Positions 16,295 through 23,821 are shown, counted from the first letter of the stretch. The stretch is 40,100 nt of DNA from Colwellia sp. (GCA_016765685.1 JAESPR010000046.1:1-40100), one strand, 5' to 3'. Program-made: numbers and translations. Notes: generated from the sequence alone by a model not told the origin.

Positions 16295-16900
16295 TTAACC
16301 TCTTAGTTTTTCAAGTATGTTTAGTAAATCTTCAATGAATCTATCAACTTCCACCGATAAGTTGTTTATGTATTCGTCGTCTCTCTGAACCCGCAAACAC
16401 ATGTATGAGGCTGCGCCATCTATACGAGGATCAAAGCTAACGAAGTCACACCAATCTCGCTCTGCTACCCATAATTGGCCTTGCACCTGGGCTTTGTACG
16501 TTGTTGGGAACTTGCCGGACAAATACCGCTCGATTTGCGTTGTTGTTGACGGGCATTTTATTTCCAATAGCCCGTTATCACCCACCAATCCATCAGGACT
16601 AACGCCGACCATTTCCGGCCCATGAATAAACGTGACTTCCTCAACATCACAATCAGATTCAAGCTCATACATTGCCCTGGCTTGTGGCTCGCATTCGTTC
16701 CCCCACTCCATAGCCGAATTTTTGAAAGTCTCAGCAGGTGCGCCCGTTAGAATTTCAGCAGCCAATTGATACATGTAACTATTACGGGTTTTGCCTTGCC
16801 CTTTTGATAGCACTTTGGAGAAATTAGAGGCGGTTACCTTGCCAGCCCTAAGCTCTAGCCATTCATCAGACCCTTGATCTATACCTGTGATAATTTCCAT
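16295..16900 (-). CDS. YqaJ-type viral recombinase / lambda exonuclease family (201 aa)
   Basis: Double-strand DNA 5'-3' exonuclease that makes 3' single strands for the annealing protein encoded next to it. The N-terminal motif GSDEWLELRAGKVTASNF is typical of the YqaJ fold. The active-site residues are Glu71 (GNECEPQAR), Asp103 (VSPDGLVG), Glu113 and Lys115 (LLEIKCP), and Gln140 (KAQVQGQLWV). The length matches the family. Its start overlaps the end of the ERF gene, so exonuclease and annealing protein are made together, forming a SynExo-type recombination pair. Confidence 0.92.
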   Translation of the reverse strand: MEIITGIDQGSDEWLELRAGKVTASNFSKVLSKGQGKTRNSYMYQLAAEILTGAPAETFKNSAMEWGNECEPQARAMYELESDCDVEEVTFIHGPEMVGVSPDGLVGDNGLLEIKCPSTTTQIERYLSGKFPTTYKAQVQGQLWVAERDWCDFVSFDPRIDGAASYMCLRVQRDDEYINNLSVEVDRFIEDLLNILEKLRG

Positions 16901-17484
16901 TATTGTTGGGCCTTTTTAAGTATTGCATCGTATTTCTTAGCAGGTATTTCTGAAATCATAGCAAATTTATAAGCCTTCGATAGCTTCATACCTACCGGGT
17001 TAAGCATGCCTTCAGGGGTTACAAGTAGCTTATATAACGTATCCACTTGGCCGTTATCAATAACATCAGTGTTCGCAGCATCAGCCCTGCTTTCTTCTTT
17101 GTCTCCGCTCTCGATACTGAACACCTTTAAAATACTCACCTTTGTGGCATAGGTTACTGCTTTCCCTGGAGCTTTATCGCCGCCATCTTGCGCGTGTGAC
17201 TCGATGATAGTCTCAAATTTATCATCAGGCTTGTCGACATTAATATAGGTTATTTTATGGTCACACTCATAAATGTAAGCCCCTTTTTTTGTCTCTCTCG
17301 CTCGTGACTCCCCATATTTATCTGTTGTTATGATCACGCCATACTTACAAAGAAGAGGTGCAAGAACAGATATAACCTCGTCATACTGAACCCCAGTACC
17401 TTGACCGGCAGATCCTTTTTTTATGTAAATTGACTGCTCTTCCTTTATTGCATTTATACGCTGGTATATATTCAACTCACTCAT
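16900..17484 (-). CDS. erf: ERF-family single-strand annealing protein (194 aa)
   Basis: Recombination protein that anneals single strands, first known as Erf of phage P22, where it circularises injected DNA. The family signature is at about residues 100-115 (DGGDKAPGKAVTYATK), followed by LKVFSIESGDKEESR. The N-terminal part (YQRINAIKEEQ.YIKKG) also fits. The ATG at 17482-17484 has AGGAGG 9 bases upstream and overlaps the upstream gene by 8 bases. In a circular, headful-packaged genome this protein would act after injection. Confidence 0.88.
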   Translation of the reverse strand: MSELNIYQRINAIKEEQSIYIKKGSAGQGTGVQYDEVISVLAPLLCKYGVIITTDKYGESRARETKKGAYIYECDHKITYINVDKPDDKFETIIESHAQDGGDKAPGKAVTYATKVSILKVFSIESGDKEESRADAANTDVIDNGQVDTLYKLLVTPEGMLNPVGMKLSKAYKFAMISEIPAKKYDAILKKAQQ

Positions 17485-17845
17485 CAATCCTATCCTCCTG
17501 GTTATTGGACCGCTCTATCTCTCTCAATACTGCTTCCATATCAGGTAGCATTAAGTCGATATAGCTGATTATTTCAATATCTCTTAGCTCTACCAGTAGT
17601 AATCCAGCACTCATTGCAGGGTTACTGTGTTCGCTACCCATTAATGCAGGTAGTTTTTCCGATAGCTCGTCATAGCCCAATACCTGATTGCAGATATTTA
17701 TCATTAGCTGTTCTGGGCAATCCATCAAGAATGCGCGCTTAAGCTGATGTAATTGTGATGGGTCTTTTATTGACTCTGGAACTTGATCTACTAATAAATA
17801 CTCTATTAGTAATTCCTTTACGTGGGGGAAATCTTTGATATTCAT
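17477..17845 (-). CDS. Hypothetical protein, first gene of the recombination block (122 aa)
   Basis: No family recognised. The protein is helical and acidic (HVKELLIEYLLVD, LPALMGSEHSN, MEAVLREIERSNNQEDRIDE). The ATG at 17843-17845 is preferred over longer openings because GGAGAGA lies just before it, which leaves 113 bases for the divergent control region. The longer reading would run through the operator dyad. It does not look like a CI repressor: there is no helix-turn-helix and no S24 protease motif. Confidence 0.62.
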   Translation of the reverse strand: MNIKDFPHVKELLIEYLLVDQVPESIKDPSQLHQLKRAFLMDCPEQLMINICNQVLGYDELSEKLPALMGSEHSNPAMSAGLLLVELRDIEIISYIDLMLPDMEAVLREIERSNNQEDRIDE

Positions 17846-17871
17846 CTTGTCTCTCCGCTGCTCGTTTCGAT

Positions 17872-17904
17872 GCGTTAACATTAGCTTTTCTAATATATTA
17901 ACGC
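17872..17904. promoter_or_regulatory. Divergent control region with operator-like dyad
   Basis: Between the leftward gene (17845) and the rightward Cro-like gene (17959) lies GCGTTAA...TTAACGC, with an inner ATTAG/CTAAT pair. On the minus strand TTGCGT, 17 bases and TAATGT could form a weak promoter within the dyad; on the plus strand TAATAT at 17926-17931 is a possible -10. A dyad over divergent promoters beside a Cro-like gene suggests a repressor binding site. Confidence 0.5.
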
Positions 17905-17958
17905 AAGTGGTATTATTAGTTTTTTTAATATAAACTTTGGGCATCAAAGGGGAGAAAT

Positions 17959-18147
17959 ATGGAACTTTACACAGTAAGCGAATTGATTAAGAAATTTAAC
18001 GGGCAGAGAAATCTAGCTGATCTTTGCAATGTTACGCAGGGTCGAATAAGTCAAATGAGAAAGGACGGCAAGCTATCCGTTAAAGCTGCCAAGTGGTTAA
18101 TTATTAACACTGACTTAACGGTAGGACAACTACCTATAGGCTTATAA
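17959..18147 (+). CDS. Cro-like helix-turn-helix regulator (62 aa)
   Basis: Small DNA-binding protein. Residues about 17-41 (RNLADLCNVTQGRISQMRKDG) have the alternation of a Cro-type helix-turn-helix: small residue in the first helix, turn at N-V-T, recognition helix GRISQM. The size is that of Cro proteins. A strong ribosome binding site (AAAGGGGAG) precedes the ATG. It is the first gene of a short rightward operon, facing the recombination block across an operator-like dyad, which it probably binds. P22-like Cro proteins are of similar length. Confidence 0.72.
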   Translation: MELYTVSELIKKFNGQRNLADLCNVTQGRISQMRKDGKLSVKAAKWLIINTDLTVGQLPIGL

Positions 18148-18372
18148 ATGAAACTAGACAAATACGGACGATTCGTAGATATATGGGACTGGTTGTTGAA
18201 CTTACTTTTGCCAGTTAAAGACATTGATCTACTTGTGGACCGGTTGCCTAATGGTAGCTGGGATATAACACTGATTAGGAATGGCAAAAAAGGTAAGGCT
18301 ACTGGGTTTGGTTATAACGATACACATGCTAGAGCGCTTAAGGATCTGGAGGCTAAAGAGAATGCTTCCTAA
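18148..18372 (+). CDS. Hypothetical protein downstream of Cro-like gene (74 aa)
   Basis: Function unknown. The N-terminal half is rich in W, L and V (FVDIWDWLLNLLLPVKD) and the C-terminal half is basic and polar (LIRNGKKGKATGFGYNDTHARALKDLE). The ATG follows the Cro-like stop with no spacer, and the next gene starts inside this one. Ordinary short-spanned early phage gene; nothing in the sequence gives a role. Confidence 0.6.
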   Translation: MKLDKYGRFVDIWDWLLNLLLPVKDIDLLVDRLPNGSWDITLIRNGKKGKATGFGYNDTHARALKDLEAKENAS

Positions 18373-18607
18373 ATACCGGTCCAAAGATGACTTTATCAAT
18401 GATAAATGGTTAACCGAGCAACTGAAACTAATCCCATTCCACGAACGTGAGTATGTCTGTGACGAGTATTCCCGCCGCTACTATGATGCTGGAATAAAAG
18501 AGCCTAGTGGTATCAAGAAGACTGATGTTGCTAGGCGTACTGCTAACACTTATTTGAGGGAGCGCATTGAAAACGGGGCCATTACAGCCCCTAGCATTAC
18601 TTATTAA
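18362..18607 (+). CDS. Hypothetical protein (81 aa), convergent with primase
   Basis: The ATG at 18362-18364 lies inside the end of the previous gene. The protein is charged and helical (SKDDFINDKWLTEQLKLIPFHERE, then YSRRYYDAGI) with a basic stretch ending TANTYLRER. Its position at the end of a short Cro-led operon is that of replication or antitermination accessory genes in lambdoid phages, but I see no motif for either. Its last 11 bases overlap the primase gene on the other strand. Confidence 0.62.
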   Translation: MLPKYRSKDDFINDKWLTEQLKLIPFHEREYVCDEYSRRYYDAGIKEPSGIKKTDVARRTANTYLRERIENGAITAPSITY

Positions 18608-19538
18608 ATTGCCATTCGAATAGATCCGAATGAAAACTATCGTTGTAATCGCCTTTTTTTGGCCAACGAACTATCACCCGTTTTAAATCATCGTTCTTTC
18701 TGGTCATGTTAAGATTTGCACAAGCAAATGAGGCAGCGTGACCAGCACCATTTTTATCTGAATCAGCAAATATCATCAAAGTCTCTACCCCTGGTGGAGC
18801 CTTGAACCTCTTCATAAATGCCGTACTCATTGTACCAAACACAGGTATTTTGAACCTCTGCTGTGCAGATAGTGACGACTCCAAGCCCTCCGATATACCA
18901 AGAACTTTGTCAGCAAAATCCAGCCTGATAGCAACTGAATCATCTGTTTGCTTGATCGTGGTGACCTTTTTTGTGGGCAACTGGATTAAATCGCCATCAA
19001 TCATAAAAGGTTTAAATACTGCTTTCTTATCGCCATCAAGGAAAGTTTGGTGTAAATAGCATGGCTCCCCTTGAGAGTTTACAGCCACCGCATAAATACA
19101 CCCGTATTGCTTGCCCTGGACAAACTCGTAGCCAAATTTGACGCCGCGCTTTGGGCAGATCCTAATACCTCGACTAATTAGATACTTTTCCCCATCCGTA
19201 CCCTTTAATGGTGATAGTCCTGGCCATTTGTCGATAGCTGTTGATTTTCGCGGCTTGGGTGCTTCTGCTTTGAATGTTCGGCCTAATATGTCATCAATTT
19301 CTTTGGCTATTTCTGGGAATGACTTCCCTTCTATTTCCTGGAGTAATTGAAATCCATTACCCGCGCCACACTTGCAAATCCAACCACCGTATCCTATTCG
19401 CTCCGGTGCTATTCTAAAGCTATTCTTAGATCCGCAAAATGGGCATTCCTCTCGACTATGGCGTCTACTTGCTGATAATCCGTAATGTGAAAATATAGTG
19501 CCCCAATTACCCTCCGCTGCTTCGACTGTTGTTGTCAT
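18597..19538 (-). CDS. DNA primase with zinc finger and Toprim domain (313 aa)
   Basis: Makes RNA primers for phage DNA replication. An N-terminal zinc ribbon uses Cys32, Cys35, Cys55 and Cys57 (CPFCGSKNSF, WICKCGAG), as in P4/DnaG-type primases. The Toprim part has the Glu motif at 217 (GISEGLESSLSA) and the DxD at 259-261 (MIFADSDKNGAGHAA). The length suggests a primase without its own helicase domain. The helicase gene just upstream, overlapping by 4 bases, supplies that function, so the two are one replication unit. Confidence 0.87.
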   Translation of the reverse strand: MTTTVEAAEGNWGTIFSHYGLSASRRHSREECPFCGSKNSFRIAPERIGYGGWICKCGAGNGFQLLQEIEGKSFPEIAKEIDDILGRTFKAEAPKPRKSTAIDKWPGLSPLKGTDGEKYLISRGIRICPKRGVKFGYEFVQGKQYGCIYAVAVNSQGEPCYLHQTFLDGDKKAVFKPFMIDGDLIQLPTKKVTTIKQTDDSVAIRLDFADKVLGISEGLESSLSAQQRFKIPVFGTMSTAFMKRFKAPPGVETLMIFADSDKNGAGHAASFACANLNMTRKNDDLKRVIVRWPKKGDYNDSFHSDLFEWQFNK

Positions 19539-21094
19539 TCAAGTGACTCCCGTATTTTTTGAAAGTGTGCCAATCCCTCTTCTTTGCTTACTGGCTTGCC
19601 AGGTGGCTTTCTCTTGGCTCTGCGTATATTTTGAGACATTATGTAATTTCTTGTTTCTTTCGTCGGATCTGTAGCAAATTCCTTCAATCCATTAGGCCAC
19701 ACCCCAAACTTAGCTCGGTATTGATTTGCAACCCATCCCTTTTTCCATCCTTTGCCATCCCTTAGCTTTTCAAAGTAATAGCCTAGCAGCTCACTGTAAA
19801 ACCGTTGTTTGTCATCCTTCGTTGCTGGCTTATCCAATTTTTTATTAAGTGCTACCAGTTCCCTCGTCCGGTCAACGTCAACATCCTCACCCATTCTTGG
19901 AGAAAATCCACACTTACTGCACTCGTGCATACCTGCAGGCTTCATGAATTTACAGGATGGGCATTCTTTCGGTAGCTTTTCTATGCGCTCGATCTCTTTT
20001 ATTATTCTGCTGTTTGTATCCATGCCGTCTTTGTCCGACCTTAAAGAATCATATTCAATTGAATCAGGGTAGCCCAACCTGTGAACTGTGCCACTGTGAT
20101 CTAAAATTAAACACCTTTCCTTCCCGTCTGCAGTGCGTAACCCTCTACCTATACACTGAATATATCTTATCTCTGATTTGGTAGGTCTGGCGTAAACTAT
20201 GCATCTAACATCAAGATCTAAACCTGCTATAAGAGTTCCTACGTTACACATAACCCTAGTGATACCCATGCTAAACCGCTTAAATATTTCTTGCCGCTCC
20301 TGCATTGGTGTTTTTGCTGTTATCACCTCGGCCTCAACGCCCCCGCTACTAAACTCGTTTGCTACCTGATTAGCATGTGCCACGTTTACACAAAAAGCTA
20401 TCGTAGGTTCGTTTTCTCCGATCTGCAGCCAAGTACTAACTATATCTGCCACTAGCGTATGATCCTGCATTATCTCAGCAACTTGAGCCTCAATATAATC
20501 CTCGCCAAACTCTGCAGACTTGCGGGTCTTTACTGCAGACAAATCAGGTGTGTGTGGCGCGTATATCTCAAAATCTGTTAGATATCCCTGGTCTATAAGC
20601 TCTCTTGTTGTCGCAACTTTGATTAGGTTTGTATAATAATTGCCCATCCAAGGCGTGAACGGGGTTGCTGATAGCCCTATTACTGGCTTATCCGTCTCCT
20701 GGATGTGTTCAAGAAACCATCTACGCCTAGAGTGTGCCTCATCATAAATAATACAGTCATAATCAGGCATCGTTCTATTTTCTAATGTGTCGATGCTGGC
20801 GATCTGTATCAACTTGGAATAATCCAGCCCCGGATGATCTCTCCAAATAATACCGGCTGGTGGTAACCCTTGTTTCATAAATGACGCTGCAGTCTGCTCA
20901 ATCAAAACGGTAAGAGGAACAATAAACAAGACTCTCATCTTTCGGCTAACAAACCCGTGAACTATGTGGGCTGCAATTACTGTCTTTCCAGAACCCGTTG
21001 GTGCCTGCAGTACGTGCGTCCTGTGTGCCTTCCAGGATTGCCGTAACATGTTTATGGCTCTCTCCTGGTGCGGTCTTAGCTTTGTATTAAGCAT
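19535..21094 (-). CDS. Superfamily 2 DEAH helicase (519 aa)
   Basis: ATP-dependent DNA helicase. Counted from the chosen ATG: motif I APTGSGKT at 31-38, motif II DEAH at 118-121, motif III SAT at 142-144, motif VI QCIGRGLR at 313-320. A four-cysteine zinc site (CPSCKF...HECSKCGF) follows at 378-395. The zinc site after a UvsW/RadD-like core is common in phage replication helicases. The ATG at 21092-21094 with AAAGAGA upstream is preferred over a TTG ten codons earlier. Coupled to the primase. Confidence 0.88.
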   Translation of the reverse strand: MLNTKLRPHQERAINMLRQSWKAHRTHVLQAPTGSGKTVIAAHIVHGFVSRKMRVLFIVPLTVLIEQTAASFMKQGLPPAGIIWRDHPGLDYSKLIQIASIDTLENRTMPDYDCIIYDEAHSRRRWFLEHIQETDKPVIGLSATPFTPWMGNYYTNLIKVATTRELIDQGYLTDFEIYAPHTPDLSAVKTRKSAEFGEDYIEAQVAEIMQDHTLVADIVSTWLQIGENEPTIAFCVNVAHANQVANEFSSGGVEAEVITAKTPMQERQEIFKRFSMGITRVMCNVGTLIAGLDLDVRCIVYARPTKSEIRYIQCIGRGLRTADGKERCLILDHSGTVHRLGYPDSIEYDSLRSDKDGMDTNSRIIKEIERIEKLPKECPSCKFMKPAGMHECSKCGFSPRMGEDVDVDRTRELVALNKKLDKPATKDDKQRFYSELLGYYFEKLRDGKGWKKGWVANQYRAKFGVWPNGLKEFATDPTKETRNYIMSQNIRRAKRKPPGKPVSKEEGLAHFQKIRESLE

Positions 21095-21127
21095 AGCTAT
21101 CTCTTTGAGTAGTGGCTGTATCAATGG

Positions 21128-21510
21128 ATCTCATGTGTGTGTGGTATATAACTTAGTAATATTAAATATGTTTTTATTGAAATTGGTGCCTTTCAAGTAG
21201 ACAGAACTCCCCTAGAGACAGCATATAGCCGAAACTTGGGAGCACCGTCAGGAAAGCCACTTTTCAAGTGTGGAACTGACACAATGAGCAAATTAGCCGT
21301 TACTCAATGCGGATAGATCTTTTTACCGGCTATGCAATCCTACCCCTGTAATCTACCTGACTCCTCAGTTGCGCTGCGGGTAATCTTTTAGCGCTTAAAA
21401 CTTAGCTCGGTGAGTGACGGGCTTCCCCGGGCATATCCTTCTAAGTCGGCCTTCCTTGTGCTCGGAGAACAAGGTTGCGGGACACTGGCAGCCCCAAGGG
21501 TTAAATTTTT
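21128..21510 (-). other. Gene-free hairpin-rich stretch upstream of the helicase
   Basis: No convincing coding sequence in either strand over about 380 bases. Several helices are visible: GTCAG/CTGAC enclosing CACTT/AAGTG (21248-21281), TAGCCG/CGGCTA (about 21294-21337), AGTT with nested GCGCT paired to AGCGC and AACT (about 21368-21404), CCTTGT/ACAAGG (about 21453-21473) and CTCCC/GGGAG (about 21207-21242). It could be the long structured leader of the helicase-primase mRNA or an independent RNA. The strand is not decided by G.U positions here. The AT-rich part next to the helicase may hold its promoter. Confidence 0.45.
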
Positions 21511-21515
21511 GGCAT

Positions 21516-21586
21516 AAAAAAAGCCACTTATCTGTAACTAATGTTCGGATGGGCAAGAGAAACCCCATTAGTTACAGATAAATAGC
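21516..21586 (-). terminator. Strong intrinsic terminator of the leftward accessory block
   Basis: 16 bases at 21528-21543 are perfectly complementary to 21566-21581. On the minus strand the helix extends by five more pairs (two of them G.U) to 21 pairs and then runs directly into seven T residues. On the plus strand these extra pairs would be C.A mismatches, which fixes the direction as leftward. It ends transcripts that start near 26092 or 24059. Confidence 0.92.
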
Positions 21587-21673
21587 CTGTTTACTTCTCT
21601 TGTATGTTGCTAACTAGGCTCCGACACCACGACGTCAACAATGTAATTGTAGCACCTAATCGTTACTGTGCAA

Positions 21674-21934
21674 TTAAAACTTCTTAGGATTAAACACCTG
21701 TTCCCCAAATGGATTCTGGACACACATTAGCATGCCTTCGTTAAAGGTTGGGTAAGGGCTATCCCCGTGCTTTTTGGTGTTATATTCGACCCTCCAAATC
21801 ACTTGGTAATTAACATAGCTGGACTCTGCAATTACTTTCACAAATCTACCTGTATGCTTGCCCTTGGTTACAATAGCCAAGCCGCCTTCTCTCAGGCTTT
21901 TAAGTGGTGCTGGGTGTCTTATGTTATCAGTCAC
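21674..21934 (-). CDS. Hypothetical protein (86 aa), last gene of the accessory block
   Basis: Function unknown. The middle is beta-like (GGLAIVTKGKHTGRFVKVIAES, then YQVIWRVEYNTKK), which recalls a small KOW- or SH3-like barrel, but this is only a resemblance. The C-terminus is GEQVFNPKKF. The start is GTG at 21932-21934, overlapping the upstream stop as GTGA, with AAAGGAGA before it. It is followed at 90 bases by the strong terminator. Confidence 0.65.
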   Translation of the reverse strand: MTDNIRHPAPLKSLREGGLAIVTKGKHTGRFVKVIAESSYVNYQVIWRVEYNTKKHGDSPYPTFNEGMLMCVQNPFGEQVFNPKKF

Positions 21935-22188
21935 TCTTGATCTCCTTTAATAGCTAGTAGGGCGTCTGTTGCGTACATTCTGTGTAATGTGCCAAGAGGC
22001 GCGTCTTTGATGCGCTCCAAGGCTTTAACTAAGTTATCATAATTGTTTACCGCTAAGACTATGGCTTTTGGATCATCTGAAAAGTTAAAGCCTCCTTCAT
22101 GAATAAAAGCACCTCCTTCATCTCGAATTTGATCATCATGAACCCATAAAGGCAGGTCGAACACGTCGCTCATCTTTGTATTACTCAT
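21931..22188 (-). CDS. Hypothetical protein (85 aa)
   Basis: Pattern LPLWVHDDQIRDEGGAFIHEGGFNFSD followed by a helix (AIVLAVNNYDNLVKALERI). This arrangement is common in accessory phage proteins of unknown role. The ATG at 22186-22188 is preferred over upstream openings: it forms ATGA with the stop of the previous gene and has CCGGAG 9 bases before it. Confidence 0.66.
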   Translation of the reverse strand: MSNTKMSDVFDLPLWVHDDQIRDEGGAFIHEGGFNFSDDPKAIVLAVNNYDNLVKALERIKDAPLGTLHRMYATDALLAIKGDQE

Positions 22189-22382
22189 TTTGGCGGCTCC
22201 GGTAGTGGTTGGTAGTGGGTTAGACCTGCGACAAAATCCATTGGTGCCGATCCGGTAACCCAAGGGAACTTCCCTATTTTATACTGGACAACGTGTTGCC
22301 TGGTGGCATTGGTCTTTACATTTATTGCAAGAATCCAAGTGCCATCTTTTGGTGCTGTTCTGATGTTTTTCCAATCAGTCAT
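22185..22382 (-). CDS. DUF551-like protein, copy 2 (65 aa)
   Basis: The sequence DWKNIRTAPKDGTWILAI at the start and the ending THYQPLPEPPK match the layout of DUF551 phage proteins (W..I...P.DG..IL ... THW.PLPEPP). The upstream neighbour has the same layout and exactly the same length, so the two are probably an old tandem duplication. The ATG forms ATGA with the stop of that neighbour. DUF551 proteins have no known function. Confidence 0.68.
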   Translation of the reverse strand: MTDWKNIRTAPKDGTWILAINVKTNATRQHVVQYKIGKFPWVTGSAPMDFVAGLTHYQPLPEPPK

Positions 22383-22576
22383 TTTGGCCCCTCCGGTAAA
22401 TTCTGCCAATGCGTTACGCTCACCTGTTCACCCAATACTTCTACTGGCTCAAAACCCATTGCTTGCCCGTAAACATTTTCTATCCCGTACGTTTCAATGC
22501 TCTTGTCACTGAAGTAGCACAAGTAAATTCCTTCCTCTTCTGGCATTTCATCATTAACACTTATCCAGTCACTCAT
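22379..22576 (-). CDS. DUF551-like protein, copy 1 (65 aa)
   Basis: The start SDWISVNDEMPEEEGIYLCYF and the ending VTHWQNLPEGPK are characteristic of DUF551 proteins, common small proteins of temperate phages. The ATG at 22574-22576 lies inside the end of the upstream membrane-protein gene, and GGAGAAGGG lies before it. A longer reading to 22645 would run through that gene without a binding site. Confidence 0.72.
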   Translation of the reverse strand: MSDWISVNDEMPEEEGIYLCYFSDKSIETYGIENVYGQAMGFEPVEVLGEQVSVTHWQNLPEGPK

Positions 22577-22802
22577 TACCCTTCTCCATCCAGTTGTTTT
22601 TAATGCCAACGTACCACGCATACGCATAGAAAAAGCATAGTACAAATATTCCCCATTGCTCGGATTGATATGACGAATAGAACCAAAACGGTTGTCCAGC
22701 CATACCGAATAAACACGCGTAACGCTTCCATTCGTTATTGTCTTGCTGGGTTAGCCATATGGCAATTACGCCGGTTATGGCTATAGCTATTTGTTCGATC
22801 AT
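22569..22802 (-). CDS. Small membrane protein (77 aa)
   Basis: Three hydrophobic stretches: IAIAITGVIAIWL (about 5-17), ACLFGMAGQPFWFYSS (about 28-44) and IFVLCFFYAYAWYVGI (about 52-67). The C-terminus is polar (KNNWMEKGNE). GAGG lies before the ATG. Similar Trp-rich small membrane proteins occur in the accessory blocks of phages. Its function is unknown. Confidence 0.68.
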   Translation of the reverse strand: MIEQIAIAITGVIAIWLTQQDNNEWKRYACLFGMAGQPFWFYSSYQSEQWGIFVLCFFYAYAWYVGIKNNWMEKGNE

Positions 22803-22827
22803 GTCGTACCTCTTGTTATATGTGGGG

Positions 22828-23028
22828 TTAATAAAGTTTAGGACCGGAATCTTTCTGCATTCCTCGAATCATCATGTACAGATAATCAAGCTTCTCATCT
22901 GTGGTTTTTGATTGAAAATGTGCAGTCAAAACGTCCTCTGATTTCCTTTCACATGTCGTACACTTACCATTACAATGCGGCTCCATCTCTCTGCACGTAT
23001 TGCAGTATTTGGTTTCCGTATAAGCCAT
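22828..23028 (-). CDS. Small zinc-binding type protein (66 aa)
   Basis: The first 30 residues have CNTC, then HCNGKCTTC, a likely treble-clef or ribbon zinc site. The second half is helical (TTDEKLDYLYMMIRGMQK). Such small zinc proteins are common early phage products that bind nucleic acid or host proteins. The ATG is preceded by AAAGGAAAATGAT, inside the end of the upstream gene. No specific role can be given. Confidence 0.68.
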   Translation of the reverse strand: MAYTETKYCNTCREMEPHCNGKCTTCERKSEDVLTAHFQSKTTDEKLDYLYMMIRGMQKDSGPKLY

Positions 23029-23029
23029 A

Positions 23030-23203
23030 TCATTTTCCTTTATTGGTTATATTGAAAAGAGCTGTAAGCCTTTGTTTTTCATTGTAAGACACCATTTGCC
23101 ATTCCTCGTGATCAAGGTCGAAGTTTGCAGCTATACGCTTTTCCTTTGGCGTAAGCTCGATACATTCCTCCTCTTCCCAGTCTTCATCTAATCCGTATCC
23201 CAT
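23030..23203 (-). CDS. Acidic small protein downstream of the structured RNA (57 aa)
   Basis: A short gene with a good binding site (AAAGGTGAT before the ATG). The N-terminus is very acidic (GYGLDEDWEEEECIELTPKE) and the rest is polar and helical (DHEEWQMVSYNEKQRLTALF). It is the first coding sequence after the gene-free structured region, with no clear terminator between, so the structured RNA and this mRNA may share a transcript. Function unknown. Confidence 0.68.
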   Translation of the reverse strand: MGYGLDEDWEEEECIELTPKEKRIAANFDLDHEEWQMVSYNEKQRLTALFNITNKGK

Positions 23204-23557
23204 ATATCACCTTTATTTTAAGTGTAGCTGTCAATTAAGAGAGGTCTTGTGACCTAACATTAATATTCTTTATCTCTATCTAGCTTTCTTGAATCAATCA
23301 ATTATCAGGAAATAGTTTTTCGTCTTAACGGACGCCTACTAGGTGGTTGCCCACTAAGTCACTTGAGTTCCTGTTTATGTCCTAACTGGCTAGGTTAGTC
23401 TGCACCCTCTCTTATCCACATCGCCGGAGCTTTATTTTGACAGTTCCCTTTCGGGTCATTGGCATGGCTAGCCGCTTGCTGTCTGGTGCTGATCGATTTG
23501 CTAAGTTATTGTTTGCGTTAATGTTCGTTTGTGAAGTTGGCTTTTCGATTGTTCAAA

Positions 23558-23665
23558 TCTGCATTAAATATGACGCTAGCCGGATCGGGCATTAATTCCC
23601 GACTTATTCCGCATGGTTTCCAGATTAATTGCCTGGGCCTGTGCTAACGCCATAATCAATGCAGA
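23558..23665 (-). ncRNA. Repeated hairpin domain, copy 1, of the structured RNA
   Basis: The arms are 23558-23580 and 23643-23665. The inner part shares ATGACGCTAG...CTAACGCCAT with copy 2. The outer helix (TCTGCATT/AATGCAGA on the plus strand) differs from that of copy 2 but is complementary in each, which is covariation between paralogous helices. The loop contains CGGG/CCCG. Confidence 0.75.
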
Positions 23666-23704
23666 CTCCCGGTTGAGAAAGCTGCAATAAACCATTCCGG
23701 TGAA

Positions 23705-23821
23705 ACAGTATTGAACATGACGCTAGGCGACTCTTATCGTTCTTTAAGCGCTTGTGGGTCACTTACGGCTCACCGTTACCGGAATAACTCCGTGAAGAGC
23801 TAACGCCATGATCAATACTGT
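23705..23821 (-). ncRNA. Repeated hairpin domain, copy 2, of the structured RNA
   Basis: The arms are 23705-23726 and 23800-23821. The same inner motif as copy 1 is kept with the same two A.C positions (G.U on the minus strand), but the outer helix is ACAGTATTGA/TCAATACTGT. The apical part can form a small stem with loop GTAA at 23773-23782. Confidence 0.75.

Noticed and set aside
17846..17947. N-terminal extension of the 122-aa gene to 17947
   Set aside because: It would run through the operator dyad and both promoters; GGAGAGA before the ATG at 17845 gives a better start.
21128..21510. tmRNA, group I intron or RNase P in the gap before the helicase
   Set aside because: I found none of their conserved core sequences or terminal pairings; only local hairpins.
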